A stretch of 64,000 bases of DNA from Shinisaurus crocodilurus (GCA_021292165.1 JAHFWL010000961.1:124001-188000), one strand, 5' to 3'. Shown: positions 19,801 to 30,173, numbered from the stretch's first letter. Notes: generated by a model from the letters alone, not told the origin. Numbers and translations: made by a program.

Positions 19801-22740
19801 TCAAATTCCTTATCCCAAACTATCTTAAGATTGTCATTTTGTTCTTCACCTTTTTGTATCACTTTATATATCTCCTTTGTTATCCCTCTTGATGAAGTGT
19901 TCCCATCTACAAGTTCTCTGGACAAAACCCTCTTTTCAAAACCAGTTAATTCCCTTCCATGCTCCATTTTCCTCTTCCATTTCTTTGACCACTGATCCAA
20001 TTGTATTAAATTTAACCAGCCCGAGCCCCCCCCCCCAACTCATTTCGAAAGCCCCCTGCATGCGATCAGTTCAGACCTCCGGCATAATAATTGGCTAGGC
20101 TGGCTGCGGGTTATGGGAGTTGTAGTCCAAAACATCTGGTGGGCCCCAAGTTGCTTACCCCTGCCCTAGGGTGCTGTGCTGATCAAAACACAATAAAATA
20201 CAAATTACGTCGTGTGATTAAAAATGGACCCAAACCTCAATTTTAATCAACCAAAAATGATTTAATTGGTTAACGGCTCTGACAGCATTTGCCCAGTTCA
20301 GTCTGTGAACCTGTAACCCCACCCCCGCGACACTCACACACACGTATTTGGCTCGGATCAAATGGTAGAACAAATTGTACCACTCTTAACAGACTACAAG
20401 ATTTTGCACTAGAAAAGGGGATGAAAGGAGGCAGAACGCGCATGTAATGACAGAGCAGCCGCAGTCGCGCGGGCAGTGCTCCCCCCCTCCTTGCACAGAC
20501 CTCGGCACCTTTAAGCAACCTTTTCAGGGTCCCAATCCTTCCCATTCTTGGCACTCACCCTTTTCAGGACGGAAAGGGAGCCAGGTGGCTGAGGGATGTG
20601 GCTGCAGCTGTGCTTCTCCAAGAGCTGATCCAGCTTCGCCTTCCGTCTCCTCTGCCGTTTAGATTGGTTCTCTTGGAAGAAGACAAGATGGGGGTGTGGA
20701 GAGGGGATCGAGCGGATATTATACAGAGTTGGGGCCGTGTGTACCCCTTGCACCACACACAAAGCCAAATTCCCTCCCGAGAGCAGTCAGATTCTGCTGC
20801 GTGAATAAATTCGGCAAATCGACATCTGTTTGACCGTGCTGCATAACTTATTTATTTATTTATTTCATTTGGCGGCAGGCAGGGAAAGAGGCGACCTATG
20901 GAATTCTTTGCTTCCTCACCAAACTACAAATCCCAGGGTGTGAAGGATTGAGGCCTATACAGGCTTGAGTTAGGTTGAAGCCTGAAGGCCCAAATAGCTC
21001 CTGATGGGACGGGGCATCCGTGAGTTTCATTCCCCCTAATGGAGTTAAGTTTCATTTCCCCAGTTTTACGTCAAGTGTTTGTAGCCTCCTAGTTATGTGG
21101 GAGGGTATATAAAGAGGTGTGGAGAAGCTGCAGGAGGAGAAAGAAATTAGAGAGAAAGAACACAGAGAGAGAGAGATTGAAAACTGAAGAACAGCCAGAG
21201 CTAGGCTGGAAGGGAGTCTCTACTAAGGCCTACAGGTGAATGTGTAGCTAGGTGAGAGGAAACTGCAGTATTATTTCTTTTATTTCCAGTATACATGCTT
21301 TTTGAAATCTTACAGCTCTACTTGTGTAAATACCCTAAGTTAATGTGAAGTTACCATACCAAGTTTAGCAAAGTAAAGAGTTATTGTTATTGTCTGGAGT
21401 GTCTTGCACAAGACGCCTAAGGCCTAATCCTACGTTACTGGGAAGGAAAGGCAAAGGGCAGGAACATGTCATCCTGATAGCAGGAAGGGCTCTTAAAGAG
21501 GCAAAATATCTTTAAGGAGCTGATCCAGGTGTCCTGGTAAAGGTGGAACCTTGACACAGGGCTCTCTGGGGGAAAGCTCCCACGGTGAAATTGGTATAAA
21601 GTCAGTCCAACTGCAGCACATCTGCCCTGATTGGTGATGCCCCAAAAGACGGGACTGACCCCCTACGGTTTGGTGGTGCAGACTCGAGAGTCCGAACGGT
21701 GTTTTGCTTAGGGCAGCCTTCCCCGAATCTGGCACCCTCCAGGTGTGTGTGGAATACAACCACCATCACCCACAGCCAGCACTGGTATGCCGACCGGTGA
21801 GGGTGGGAATTGTAGTCCAACACATCTGGAGGGCTGCTCCGGTTCGGGGAAGGTTGCTCTGCAGCAACCAAAGCCGACAGGGTCGTTCTGAAGCGGGTGC
21901 AGGGAAGGGGTAAAAAAAAAGAAAAAAAAGAGGTCCATTCCCTCACCCACATGCTGCTCAGACAGCGGCACCAGGCGATACACCTTGTAGGGCTCTAAGA
22001 TATCCAGCCGCGAGCGCTCCGGCATCTCCTTGAACTCGGGGCTCTTGCTCAAAGCGCAGCGGATGCGCGTCTTCCAAGCGGCGGGGTCGAGGCGCTCCCC
22101 TGGCTGGTACTTTCCTTTAAACATGGCCCAAGCCTGAAAAAAGGAGCCAATCAAACGTTGTTATGACTGAACCGGCATCTCAGTTAAACTACTTCAGACT
22201 GAGAATGCTAGTCCACAGCATGGCCATCTCTCTCCTCGGTGTGCTAGTTTTCTGTGTGCGGGGATTTCCCCACCCACAGAGAAGTAAGTATTCCGTCACA
22301 TCTGCCCCAACCGGCAGGCCAAAACCCTGCAAGGCCAGACACAGGTTTGCCCGTGAGAACTTGGTCCAAGCCATGGATCTCTGACCGGGACCCAGAAGCC
22401 CGATGAAATAGGAGGGGTTGAATTTCTTGTGGTAACTTTGGCCTTCGGCAATTTTAAACTGGCAGATGCCGTGATCCCGTACCCCTAACGCAGCCCCATT
22501 CCTGCAGTTCAAACGCAGCCTCGTTCGCACGAAACACTGCGGGCACACTACCTTGAAAAACCCAGCGTCCTCTTCATGGCGGAATTCCTGCTTTCCGGCG
22601 TGTTTCCACGGGATGCGGAACATCGTCTTGGCCGGGGGGTCATCCCAGACCAGCCCGGGAAACTTCCCGCTCTCCACTTGCTCCACGGTCCACTGACGCA
22701 GCTTCCGGGTGGTGCGCAAACCCTTCCGGGGCATCGCCAT
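10757..22740 (-). CDS. IRF9: Interferon regulatory factor 9 gene (spliced), with duplicated linker exons
   Basis: IRF9 joins STAT1-STAT2 to form ISGF3, which binds ISREs and drives type I interferon genes. Coding exons (minus strand): 22740-22552, 22133-21947, 20671-20559, 18999-18897, 14832-14711, 13753-13651, 12490-12422, 11256-10891 and, less surely, 10833-10757. Phases agree at every junction; joining all gives 442 residues (human 393), and using one linker pair gives about 367-370. Residues 1-125 are the IRF DNA-binding domain with spaced tryptophans and an RIPWKHAGKQ motif. The IRF-association domain, which contacts STAT2, lies in the 366-base exon. The ATG was chosen because TRKLRQW follows closely, as in the family; another in-frame ATG is two codons later. 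An acceptor at 22800 implies an upstream non-coding exon. Gene order next to RNF31 matches human. Confidence 0.88.
10891..11256 (-). CDS. IRF9: IRF9 exon 6 (IRF-association domain)
   Basis: 122 codons, phase 1 in and out. It contains FSVLVSIFYSGELMLK, IQRLLKDLDRGAMAASNQEG and LQLFSTRKF, which align with the human IRF9 association domain (a beta-strand core, then LERGxxVASNxxG, then VELFRTAYF). It is the STAT2-binding module of the family. Confidence 0.9.
12422..12490 (-). CDS. IRF9: IRF9 exon 5 (acidic linker)
   Basis: 69 bases, phase 1 on both sides, encoding an acidic linker (PDVNEICLQSNPEAIPDAA). Acceptor acaacag, donor gtgaga. Supported by phase and position rather than strong similarity. 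Confidence 0.7.
13651..13753 (-). CDS. IRF9: IRF9 linker exon 4, downstream copy (4b)
   Basis: 103 bases, phase 0 in, phase 1 out, encoding KESSGSEASASHTQNAF and onward. Acceptor ctgcag, donor gtaggg. It joins exon 5 in frame. Confidence 0.85.
14711..14832 (-). CDS. IRF9: IRF9 linker exon 3, downstream copy (3b)
   Basis: 122 bases, phase 1 in, phase 0 out. Basic segment (KQQRRLKVKLEQLSEKH), then a PQPPGSLSVLKR end identical to copy 3a. Acceptor cttccaag, donor gtgagc. Exon 4a leaves in phase 1, so joining 4a to 3b keeps the frame. Confidence 0.85.
15088..15596 (+). mobile_element. LTR of a retroelement, copy 1
   Basis: Starts TGTGAAGG and contains a TATA-like 'gggtatataaag' near 15252, followed by a GA-rich transcribed region with an (AG) run. 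The end is set near 'cctaatccca', but that boundary is approximate. It lies in plus orientation, antisense to IRF9, and is followed by gag-like sequence. Confidence 0.6.
15860..18130 (+). pseudogene. Gag-like retroelement ORF, broken by stop and a MITE
   Basis: The first part (15860-16240) starts with ATG and encodes an SAP-like N-terminal helix and a long Glu/Gln/Lys-rich coiled coil with repeated EEQxKHE units. There is an in-frame TAG near 16036. A MITE splits the coiled coil, which resumes at 17824 and then reads into a SCAN/Gmr1-type gag segment (AEIYNSMPEGEAVSY). It ends where duplication copy 2 starts. Family assignment (Gmr1-like Ty3/Gypsy gag) is by motif resemblance. Not functional as it stands. 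Confidence 0.6.
16243..17822. mobile_element. 1.6-kb DNA element with CCGTATTTTTCG ends inserted in gag
   Basis: Left end ccgtatttttcgctccataagacg and right end its inverted relative (gtgcgtcttatggggcg, then cgaaaaatacag). It interrupts the gag coiled coil. The interior has no long ORF and is AT-rich; an internal directly repeated 'acttccttctgctggtccgg' occurs near 16341 and 16478. Confidence 0.75.
18897..18999 (-). CDS. IRF9: IRF9 linker exon 4, upstream copy (4a)
   Basis: 103 bases, phase 0 in, phase 1 out, rich in Ser, Glu and Pro (EESSGSEAPASH). Acceptor ctgcag, donor gtgggg. Paralogous to 13651-13753, with five amino-acid differences and no length change. Confidence 0.85.
19040..20030 (-). 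mobile_element. LINE-1 ORF2 C-terminal fragment in duplication copy 2
   Basis: On the minus strand, broken frames read RIKENFYKLIWRWYLTPVRL and nearby segments, the L1 ORF2 C-terminal motif. It is about 1 kb, decayed, and absent from copy 1 at the matching place, so it either arrived after the duplication or was lost from copy 1. Confidence 0.65.
20559..20671 (-). CDS. IRF9: IRF9 linker exon 3, upstream copy (3a)
   Basis: 113 bases, phase 1 in, phase 0 out. It encodes a very basic stretch (KRQRRRKAKL) followed by a proline/serine segment ending LSVLKR. Acceptor cttccaag, donor gtgagt. It is paralogous to 14711-14832 but lacks 9 bases (three codons) present there. Confidence 0.85.
20939..21432 (+). 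mobile_element. LTR of a retroelement, copy 2
   Basis: Nearly the same as 15088-15596, including the TGTGAAGG start and 'gggtatataaag' (near 21103), with a shorter AG run. Upstream flanks are shared by both copies, so the LTR inserted before the duplication. Confidence 0.6.
21947..22133 (-). CDS. IRF9: IRF9 coding exon 2 (DNA-binding domain, second half)
   Basis: Residues 64-126. It begins AWAMFKGKY and contains AAWKTRIRCALSKSPEFKE, the recognition-helix region, then EPYKVYRLVP. The donor is gtgagg and the exon leaves in phase 1. Confidence 0.95.
22552..22740 (-). CDS. IRF9: IRF9 coding exon 1 (DNA-binding domain, first half)
   Basis: Residues 1-63. It contains TTRKLRQW, FPGLVWDD and RIPWKHAGKQEFR, the signature of the IRF winged-helix domain with three of its tryptophans. 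The donor is gtagtg. The exon extends upstream to an acceptor at 22800 (5' UTR part). Confidence 0.95.
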
Positions 22741-23564
22741 CCCCGATGGGGCGGCAGAGAGAGAGTTCAGCGGAAGAGGAGAGAAAACCCGCTGGCCCAC
22801 CTGTGAGGAGAGGAGAGGCATTTAGGCAGGAACAAAGGGCTCGGTTTTACATCACTTTAATGGCATGATTGCATTTTAGAAGTTTGTTTTTAAAGATAAC
22901 AGCCACTGGGGGGAGCGTGGCAGGGTAAGGGTGTAATCCTCCCCCTTGCGCCAAGGTCCCAAAGAAAATCTCCCTGCAAGCTATTATCTGTTATGGAAGG
23001 GAAGCTGCTCAGTTTGAGGTGCAATTGGTGTGTGTGTGTTGGAGATTCACCCACTCCCCATGGTCCCGACTGCTCTCCCACAATGGGGCTGCCATGGCAC
23101 ACACACCCCCAAAATGTTAAATGCAATGACACACTTCGCATCGTCTGTGCTTTGGCCCTAAAAGAAAGCCTGAAATACAGTTAGAAACCAGCAGCTACTC
23201 ACAAACTGGTGAGTAGCCATCCGGAAGAATGCTATGATCAAGGGGCCTGTTTTCCGGAACTAAAAAGACATTTTCATTGATTGTCTGCCTTTCACAGGGG
23301 CGGGGAACCTCTTTCAGCCCGAGGGCCGAATTCCGATTGCGGAGCAGCTGGGGGGGGGGGCGCATCCCAGTGGTGAGCGGGGCCAGAGGCAAAAGGGGGT
23401 GGAATCAAAATAACAGCATATTTTAGCTTAAAGATCTTATTGCCTGTAACTAAGCCTTCGGAGAGGCATTTCAACTTTTTTAGAATGCAGCCGGTGGGGG
23501 GGGGGGGGAGACTGTGCAAAAGCTGGGAAACCACCAGCCGACTGCTGGTCAGGGAGAAGGCGGG

Positions 23565-24170
23565 TGTCAGGATCCGCTCCGCCAGGGTAGCGCCACAGCT
23601 CCACCTGGTGGCAATGCTACCTCCTTGCAGGAGCAAGCCCGGGGGGGGGGGGTTGTAAGCACTCGCAGGGTGTAGCCCCCTGCTCCTGGCCGCTTTCAGG
23701 CCAGCTAATGCAGCCCAGCTGGAAGCAGCCAGAGAGACCTACATAAGGGCTGCAGTTCGCCTCCAACCTTTGCCCCAGCAACGCCAACCTCGGTGTTGTC
23801 TGCAGCCGGTTCCTGTTTCCAGAGACCAACCTTGCTCCTTGCCTGGTGTTTGACCCGTGACTGATCTTGACCTATGCTCCTGCCTCTGGCCCTTGCTCTG
23901 CCTGGTACGTGTTTGGACTCTGTTTGTGCTTTTGACTTTTCTCTCTGCCTGGACTCTGTTTGACTCATCCGCTGGCCCCTGTATGGACTCTGTTTCCCTA
24001 ACCTGTGCTGGACCTTCTGCCTGTTGCCTGGACTTGCCTTCTGCCTCCGGCCCCTGTTTGGACTCTGTTGCCTGGAACCCGTGCTGACTGTTAGGCCTCC
24101 TGCCTGTCTCCGCCTCCATCTTCCCTGGCCCCGGGTGTTCCAGCCCTGAACCCATGCCCCAGACCTTACA
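23565..24170 (+). mobile_element. Probable LTR
   Basis: Begins TGTCAGGATCC and ends CTTACA, with a TATA-like 'ctacataagg' near 23740 and tandem 'ctggactctg' units at 23920-24070. No clear target duplication was seen. Confidence 0.4.
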
Positions 24171-24678
24171 GTGGGTGGGGTAGCTATCTGGGGAACCCCA
24201 AAGGGATGGATCAGGACCCCAGGTGGGTCAGCCTTTCTCCAAGGGGCCTGAGGTTCAACTCGCGATGGGGGCTGGAAAAATTTTCCAGTGCTTTTCCTCT
24301 GGGGGGGGGGAGAAAAATCCCATCTCATAATAAAAATGAATGCATGCCCAATTGCAAATACAACATTAGGCCAGACGGGCAGTTTCAAAGCTGTCATGTT
24401 TTCCACATGATTATCCTTTGCAAGTATGTGCGAGGCTACATATATGTCGTTGGAATGCATCCACGTCTCCGAGTTTTCAAATTAGAAGTTTTCCAGAAAA
24501 TCCACACCCCTAGGTTCAGCATGCTTGACCTTTCCAGATCGCTCAGTCTATGATAAACAGACGCGCCACAAAGCTTTGGCAGAGAGCTCCACAGCAGGCA
24601 ACGAGAAAGAGGCGGATTCCAGTGTAACAGCAAAAAGCAGTTGCTGCTCACTGATAGAAAGAAGGGTGTCATTAATAT

Positions 24679-24926
24679 GCCAGTGTGGCGTAGTGGTGAG
24701 AGTGTTGGACTGGGACTCGGGAGATCCGGGTTCTAGTCCCCGCTGCTCGGCCATGAAACTCACTGGGTGACTTTGGGCCAGTCACTGACTCTCGGCCTAA
24801 CCTACCTCACAGGGTTGTTGTGAGGATAAAATGGAGAGGAGGAGGAGGAGGATTATGTAAGCCGCCTTGGGTTCCTTGCAGGAAAAAAGGCGGGGTATAA
24901 ATATAATAAATAAATAAATAAATAAA
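24679..24926 (+). mobile_element. Sauria SINE
   Basis: tRNA-like head with box A (gtggcgtagtgg) and box B (gggttctagtccc), then a conserved body (gtgactttgggccagtcactg) and a (AATA)n tail. This is the squamate Sauria SINE layout. Confidence 0.9.
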
Positions 24927-25000
24927 ATATCTGTTTTCCCCCAATTGTGAAAGCAGAATTCCTAACATGCTTTTAAGAGGGCTTTACAAGGACACCTGGT

Positions 25001-25194
25001 TGTTGTTTTTCATCTATATCCCACCATTTTTTCCTCTCTTGCAAGGAACCCAAGGCAGCTTGAGGAAGGTTAGACTGAGAGTCAATAACTGGGCCAAAGT
25101 CACCCAGTAAGCTTCATGGCCCAGTGGGGACTAGAACCCGGATCTCCAGAGTCCCAGTTGAACATTCTAACCACTACGCCACACTGGCTTCTCT
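25001..25194 (-). mobile_element. Sauria SINE, reverse orientation
   Basis: Reverse complement of the same body and tRNA-like head, ending in 'ccactacgccacactggc'. Confidence 0.85.
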
Positions 25195-26989
25195 GGCATT
25201 CAGTTGATAAGGTGTTATTCTATCTGCTGCAGCTGCTACATATTTGAACTGCATTGTATTGGATCGTATACTTTATTTTAACTGGTCAATTTTAAAATTG
25301 TCTAAATTTTAAGGTGGCTTCATCATTTGTTGACATTGAATTTTACTTTTTTACATATTGTAAGCCACCTTGGAAAGACTACAATCTTGAAAGGTGACTA
25401 GGAAACATATGTAATCATATGATGTTGATGATATTAACAGCAACATCTGAAACTTCTGTAACAGTATCCTAGGATGGAAAAATATCTTGGAACAACTTTC
25501 CAAAACTTTGCTCATTGTTGGCCACACTGCTTAAGCAGGTGGGGAAGGTGTGGTGGGGTGTGTGTGTTGGATTTATAATCGGTAATTAAAGCTTCCGTTG
25601 GTTAATTACACTAGTTACACAGTTGAAGCTTGCTGCCTTTATTCACCGTTTTTAACCCCAGCTCTTCACACAATCATAAGCCAAACACAGCAGCAAAACA
25701 GCCACTGTGCTTTGCTGCCTCAGAATGATTGCACTAGGGGTTGCCTCATCTCAGCAAGATGAGCAGATCTAAAGCCGACTCTTACCAATTGCAGATTTAG
25801 GAGGAGCTAGAGGTGATAAGAGGGGTGAGATCAGAACTCTTATCTGTTCTGAGAATGAACACAGGGTCAAGAGGCCACACTGAAAGACACAGACCTCAGT
25901 TGGGTGTCCACACTTCAAGTACAAGGAAATGTGAATTTAAAAAAAAAAAAATACTTCCTTGAAGAACAGACACATAGGTCTCTTTAGGAAAAATGACAAC
26001 AGCAGCTTGTTCACAGTAAGCAAGGATTCTCCTGAATCTTGGCACACCATCACATGTGAATATTTTGCCCCAGAAAGCTGAGTTTGGGCTCTGTAAAAGA
26101 TTCATAAGTCATCCAATGTGGGGAGCCATGGGCTTATTGGCTGTCCATCCGGAGTGCTGACGTTATTATGCCTCCACCTACCTCACTCTGCCTACTGCTA
26201 AACAAATGTAACAATCACCATGAATGATTTCAAATAAATAAAACAATCCCTACGAACAACAACGGCACAGCCTGATCCTTTGCAGAGTTTGGGCTTTTTT
26301 TCTGTCTAAACATGCTCTAGGATTGTGCCTTTAACCCCATTTAACTCAAAGGGCTCCCTTCTGAGTGGGCATGTACAGGATCGGGCTGATTTTGTGGATA
26401 GCACGATCATCCTTTCGGATGCGCTATAAACCCTTTCCAACCCGGCTGCGCTGCTGCTGCTGCCGCTATTATTATTATTATGCTTCCGCTTCAACCCTGT
26501 AAGCCACAGATAATGTTTTTCATTGCTTTTTGACGCTCTCTACGGAGATCGAAGATAAGAGGAAAGCGCCGCTAGAGGAGACACAAGCGCAGAGAGATGA
26601 GCAGAACAGAAAAAATGAAGAAAAGTTGGTTGAATCATAAAGAAGAGGAGGAAGGACGGAAGGGGGGGTGGGGGGGGTGAGATATCAGCCTTCCCAAACT
26701 AGTGCCCCTCAAATGTGTTGGACTGGGACCCCCATCATCCCCAGCCAGCATTAGCCCTGCTGGCTGGGGAAGCTGGGAGTTGCAGTCCAACATATCTGGG
26801 AGGCACCAAGCAGAGGAAGACGACATGAGAGAGAAACAAACAAACAAACAAACAGGGAAGGAAACTGGCCAAAGCAGCACAGGCGAGCTGCAAGAACATC
26901 TCAAAGGCTCACACGATACGCCGTGCCAGAGACGGGGAAGCCTTTCGCGTGCAACAGAACTCTGGGTTGCCACCAGCCCACACCGCGGC

Positions 26990-27176
26990 CAAGGAGTCGC
27001 CCCTGTGGCTACGGGGGGGCAAGGCGGCGGCGATCCGCTGCAGACACCCTTACCCGAGAGGGAGCCCCACCAGCGCGAGGAAGCCTGCTCCAAGGACTGC
27101 TGCGCTGCCCGTCCAGACAAGTCCTGGGGGAAGAAGAAGGCGCCCCACAAAGCAACACAGTTGCACCGCGGCTCTT

Positions 27177-27208
<32 letters not shown>

Positions 27209-27380
27209 CGCCGCCGCCGCCCCGCTCCGACTATCCCGAGCGGGCCCCGCCCCCTCTCCTTCGCCCCGCCCCCCCCGCGCCCATTTCTTCGGGCCTTGGT
27301 TCCCTTTCCAGGAAATCATGTGGCGCTCGCTGGCTCGCTCCTCGGCTTGTCCTGCAGGGGGCAGCAGAGAGCGAGCCTTG
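26990..27380 (-). promoter_or_regulatory. IRF9: CpG-rich candidate IRF9 promoter and 5' UTR exon
   Basis: GC- and CpG-dense block with GC boxes. On the minus strand a good donor (CTCTCGG|gtaagg, exon end 27054) could splice to the IRF9 acceptor at 22800. A (GCAGGA)n run at about 27181-27210 would lie in the 5' UTR. Transcription start is inferred to lie near 27300. Confidence 0.45.
27305..27315. promoter_or_regulatory. IRF9: GAS-like STAT site (TTTCCAGGAAA)
   Basis: A palindromic TTCCNGGAA match to the STAT consensus, within the CpG-rich block proposed as the IRF9 promoter. Such sites are short, so binding is inferred. Confidence 0.4.
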
Positions 27381-27764
27381 GAGCGGCCGCAAGAGCAGGT
27401 TTATTTATTTATTTGTCTATCTATTTATTTATTATTTCGTTTCATTTCATTTCTATGTAACCGCCCCATAGCCGAAGCTCTATGTTGTTCACAACAATTC
27501 ATAAGATACAATTTTAAAAAAAAAACATTATAAAAATACAAATAACAATAAAAACAGCCTAAACTTTCATTTGCAGAAGTTTAAACACTGAATTTAAAAA
27601 CCGAATTTAAAATGATTTACATAACTAAAACAAGTAATAACGAAAATAAGAACAATAACAACAGTATAATAAAATATGTACTATACATATAAATTTTATG
27701 AGTATATTATATATTAGTATATTATATATTAGTATGTACAATATATATATATATATATATATAT

Positions 27765-27937
27765 GATGATTTTTATATCCAGCCTTTTTTCCTCCTACCC
27801 CAGGCGGCTTACATGGTCCTCCTCCTCCTCTCCATTTTATCCTCACAACCTCCCTGTGAGGTAGGTTAGGCTGAGAGTCTTTGACTGTCCCAAAAGTCAC
27901 CCAGTGAGCTTCATGGCTGAGCGGGGACTAGAGCCCT
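27765..27937 (-). mobile_element. Sauria SINE, reverse orientation, 5'-truncated
   Basis: Begins with the 'tttatatccagccttttttcc' tail and runs into the conserved body; it lacks most of the tRNA-like head. An (AT)n run lies just before it. Confidence 0.8.
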
Positions 27938-28049
27938 TTTATTCTTTATATTTATTTATTTAATATTATGTGGAGAAAGCCAACCTAAGCCCCCTGCCTG
28001 TCACACACACACTCACCAAGGAGGGGGGAAGGAGACCCGGGGGGGGGGG

Positions 28050-29840
28050 GTAGGCGGAATAGAAGTGCACGAGGGGCAGGTGGTGGTTCTGGGGAAGAGC
28101 TGTGTTACGGGTGGTGGTTGGGAACCACAGCAGAAGCTCATGATGGGTAGGCAGGAATCAGAATAGAATGGTATTATGGGTAATCAAGGTTCAAGATGAG
28201 CGGCACTGTAGATCAGGATGTTGTGTAATGGCACTAGAGATGGGTGTGGAAGGCTGAGGGGAGCCAGGTCAAGTCAAAAGTGTATTTCAGGCTGTTAGAA
28301 GTCTCCGCTGGAGAGATGATGTTCTGTGTCTTTCCTGTTCTCCACCCCACAGATGGAACAAATCTTTGCTCTTCGGCTGATCAATTCTCATCCTTCTACT
28401 CCTGCTGTAGAAGCAGCGTCTTGCTCTGATCCTGTCTTTGTTGCTCTCTGGTCTGCAGATATCTTGGCCTCAGACCTGGAATCTTGACCTCCATCTCGAA
28501 TTTGAACTGTTTCTAGGGGTTGCAGTTCCTGTCTTCCTTACTGGTTAGGGCGGGACTTCCTACATTGCCTATTAGTCCAGCGGGACCAGCTTTGTCAGTG
28601 AACTTGTGTGCCTAATATGTAATAATATGTAAAACACTAGAGTCTGACTAAAAAGCAGCATCTAGGGATTGGCTTGTTGATAGGATTATTTCCCAGATAT
28701 GACCTCCTTCTTAATCCTAGTAGCACTGATGAGCCTTTCCTCTTTTTCTTTTGTTGTTGTTGTGGTATTTCCTGGTTGAAGAATGGCAGAAAAGTGTCCT
28801 CCACCTCCTACACACACACAGTTTAGAAAAGCAAGTTTGCCCCCTCAATAGCTGTGCCTACTCAGAAGTTCTCAACCCCTTTTGCACTTTATTTGTATCT
28901 AGAAAATACTCAATTAGATTGTTTCTCTCTTTCTCTGTCTTTTATTGTGTGCATGTAAAATCTGTGTTAAATAATAAAGTTTTATTGGAATGAGTGATGG
29001 AATCTCTGTCTGGTGTGTGAATTTTGAGCAACTAGGGAGCATTCTGTTGCGACACTGGAGCCTTTCATCATAAGTGTGCACGCTGACCTCTTGTCTCACC
29101 AAGTGAGATTGCATCACTTCTGTTCTGTAGGGTACCTGGGTTGTGTTTTTCTTTTAAAAAAAAGACTACTCTGAACATGTGTGATAGGAACACAGGAAGA
29201 TGCCTTATACCAATAGTATATACATACTATTTGTCCTGGTATTTCTTACTCTGACTGGCAGTGTCTCTTGAGCAGAGATGGGTAATTCCCCCATTACCTC
29301 CTGTTTGATCCTTTTAAGTGGAGTTGAACTTCTGGGCCTTTTGCCTGCAAAGCATGTGATCTCCCACCTGAGCTCTGGTCCTTCTCCCCAGTGAAACAGT
29401 GTCAGTTAAAAACAAGAAATCTGTGCCCAGGTCACCAAGGAAAATCCGCATTTTGTAACTTGTAATTCTGCAAAGCAAACAAAATTGCACGTAATTCATT
29501 TGCTTCTGTTAGAGATGGGAATCACTCTCGTTTCTCAGAATTTGTCATGCTTTGCCTTCTCACCGTTGGGTGTTTTCTTTGTGGTCACGAAGGTTAAAAG
29601 AACCAACAACAACACACCACAAGGTTAACCAAAAAAATGCAGTATTTTCAGGTGTGACTGAATCATCTGCCCAATGCTGGATTCCATAAATTAGTGCAAC
29701 CACAGTAATAATGATTGTGATGTAATATGATAGTTTGCTTTGCTATAGCACCACCGCGGAGAGTTCAAAGCACTTTGCAGATGTTTTCTTGTAACCTTTG
29801 CAACGACCCCATAAGGTAGGACGGTTTAATCCCCATATTG
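28050..29840 (-). repeat. Right arm of large inverted repeat flanking IRF9
   Basis: Reverse complement of 2571-4620 without the 250-base MITE. It carries an AATAAAG followed by TTTTATTGG near 28971, and ORFs at 28244-28429 and 28751-28993 (plus) that match those of the left arm. It ends about 0.3 kb from the RNF31 poly(A) signal. Confidence 0.9.
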
Positions 29841-30173
29841 GGACGCGCATGTTGACCACACAAAAAGTGGCGAAACAGAATGCTGACACTGGTGTGGCTC
29901 GCTCGAACAGAAGCGGGGCAGGCAGCCTCCTTCCTCTTTTGGTATCTTGGGAGACCCTGCTGCTGAATTCCAAACTGGGTCACACGGGGCACATAACAAT
30001 GGAGTGCTTCTCCCGGGATTTGGGGCACAAGGAAGAAGAGAAAATGCCTTTTTAAAATTAAATGCTCTCTGCTCAAGGGAAGCCGTGAATGTTGGGACTG
30101 AGGCAGAGAGTATCTAGATAAGCAAAAAAGAGCACCACACTTGAGAGAGAGAGACATTTAAATAACAGAACCA

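Larger units (their letters stand above)
18138..21556. repeat. Tandem duplication inside IRF9, copy 2
   Basis: Direct repeat of copy 1 in the same orientation, carrying exons 3a and 4a, an L1 insertion (about 19040-20030) and a second LTR copy. The homology stops abruptly after 'ccttgaca' at 21556; in copy 1 the sequence continues into the retroelement body. Confidence 0.9.
22801..26989. other. Repeat-rich region between IRF9 coding exon 1 and its likely promoter
   Basis: Likely first intron (5' UTR intron) of IRF9. It holds a probable LTR (23565-24170) and two Sauria SINEs, with AT-rich unclassified sequence at 25200-26600. No other exon is recognised. Confidence 0.45.

Noticed and set aside
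22189..22552. Extension of the IRF9 exon 1 frame into intron 1
   Set aside because: Open by chance for ~120 codons; a good donor at 22551 and the next DNA-binding exon in phase show it is intron.
23705..24460. 251-codon minus-strand ORF
   Set aside because: Antisense reading of tandem 'ctggactctg' units in a probable LTR; low-complexity product.
24679..24760. tRNA-like sequence
   Set aside because: Head of a Sauria SINE; recurs at many places with the same tail, so not a functional tRNA gene.
26702..27533. Plus-strand ORFs of 182-252 codons
   Set aside because: Fall in the CpG-rich block with CTGCTC repeats; Arg/Pro/Ala-rich translation in all frames, no splice or family support.
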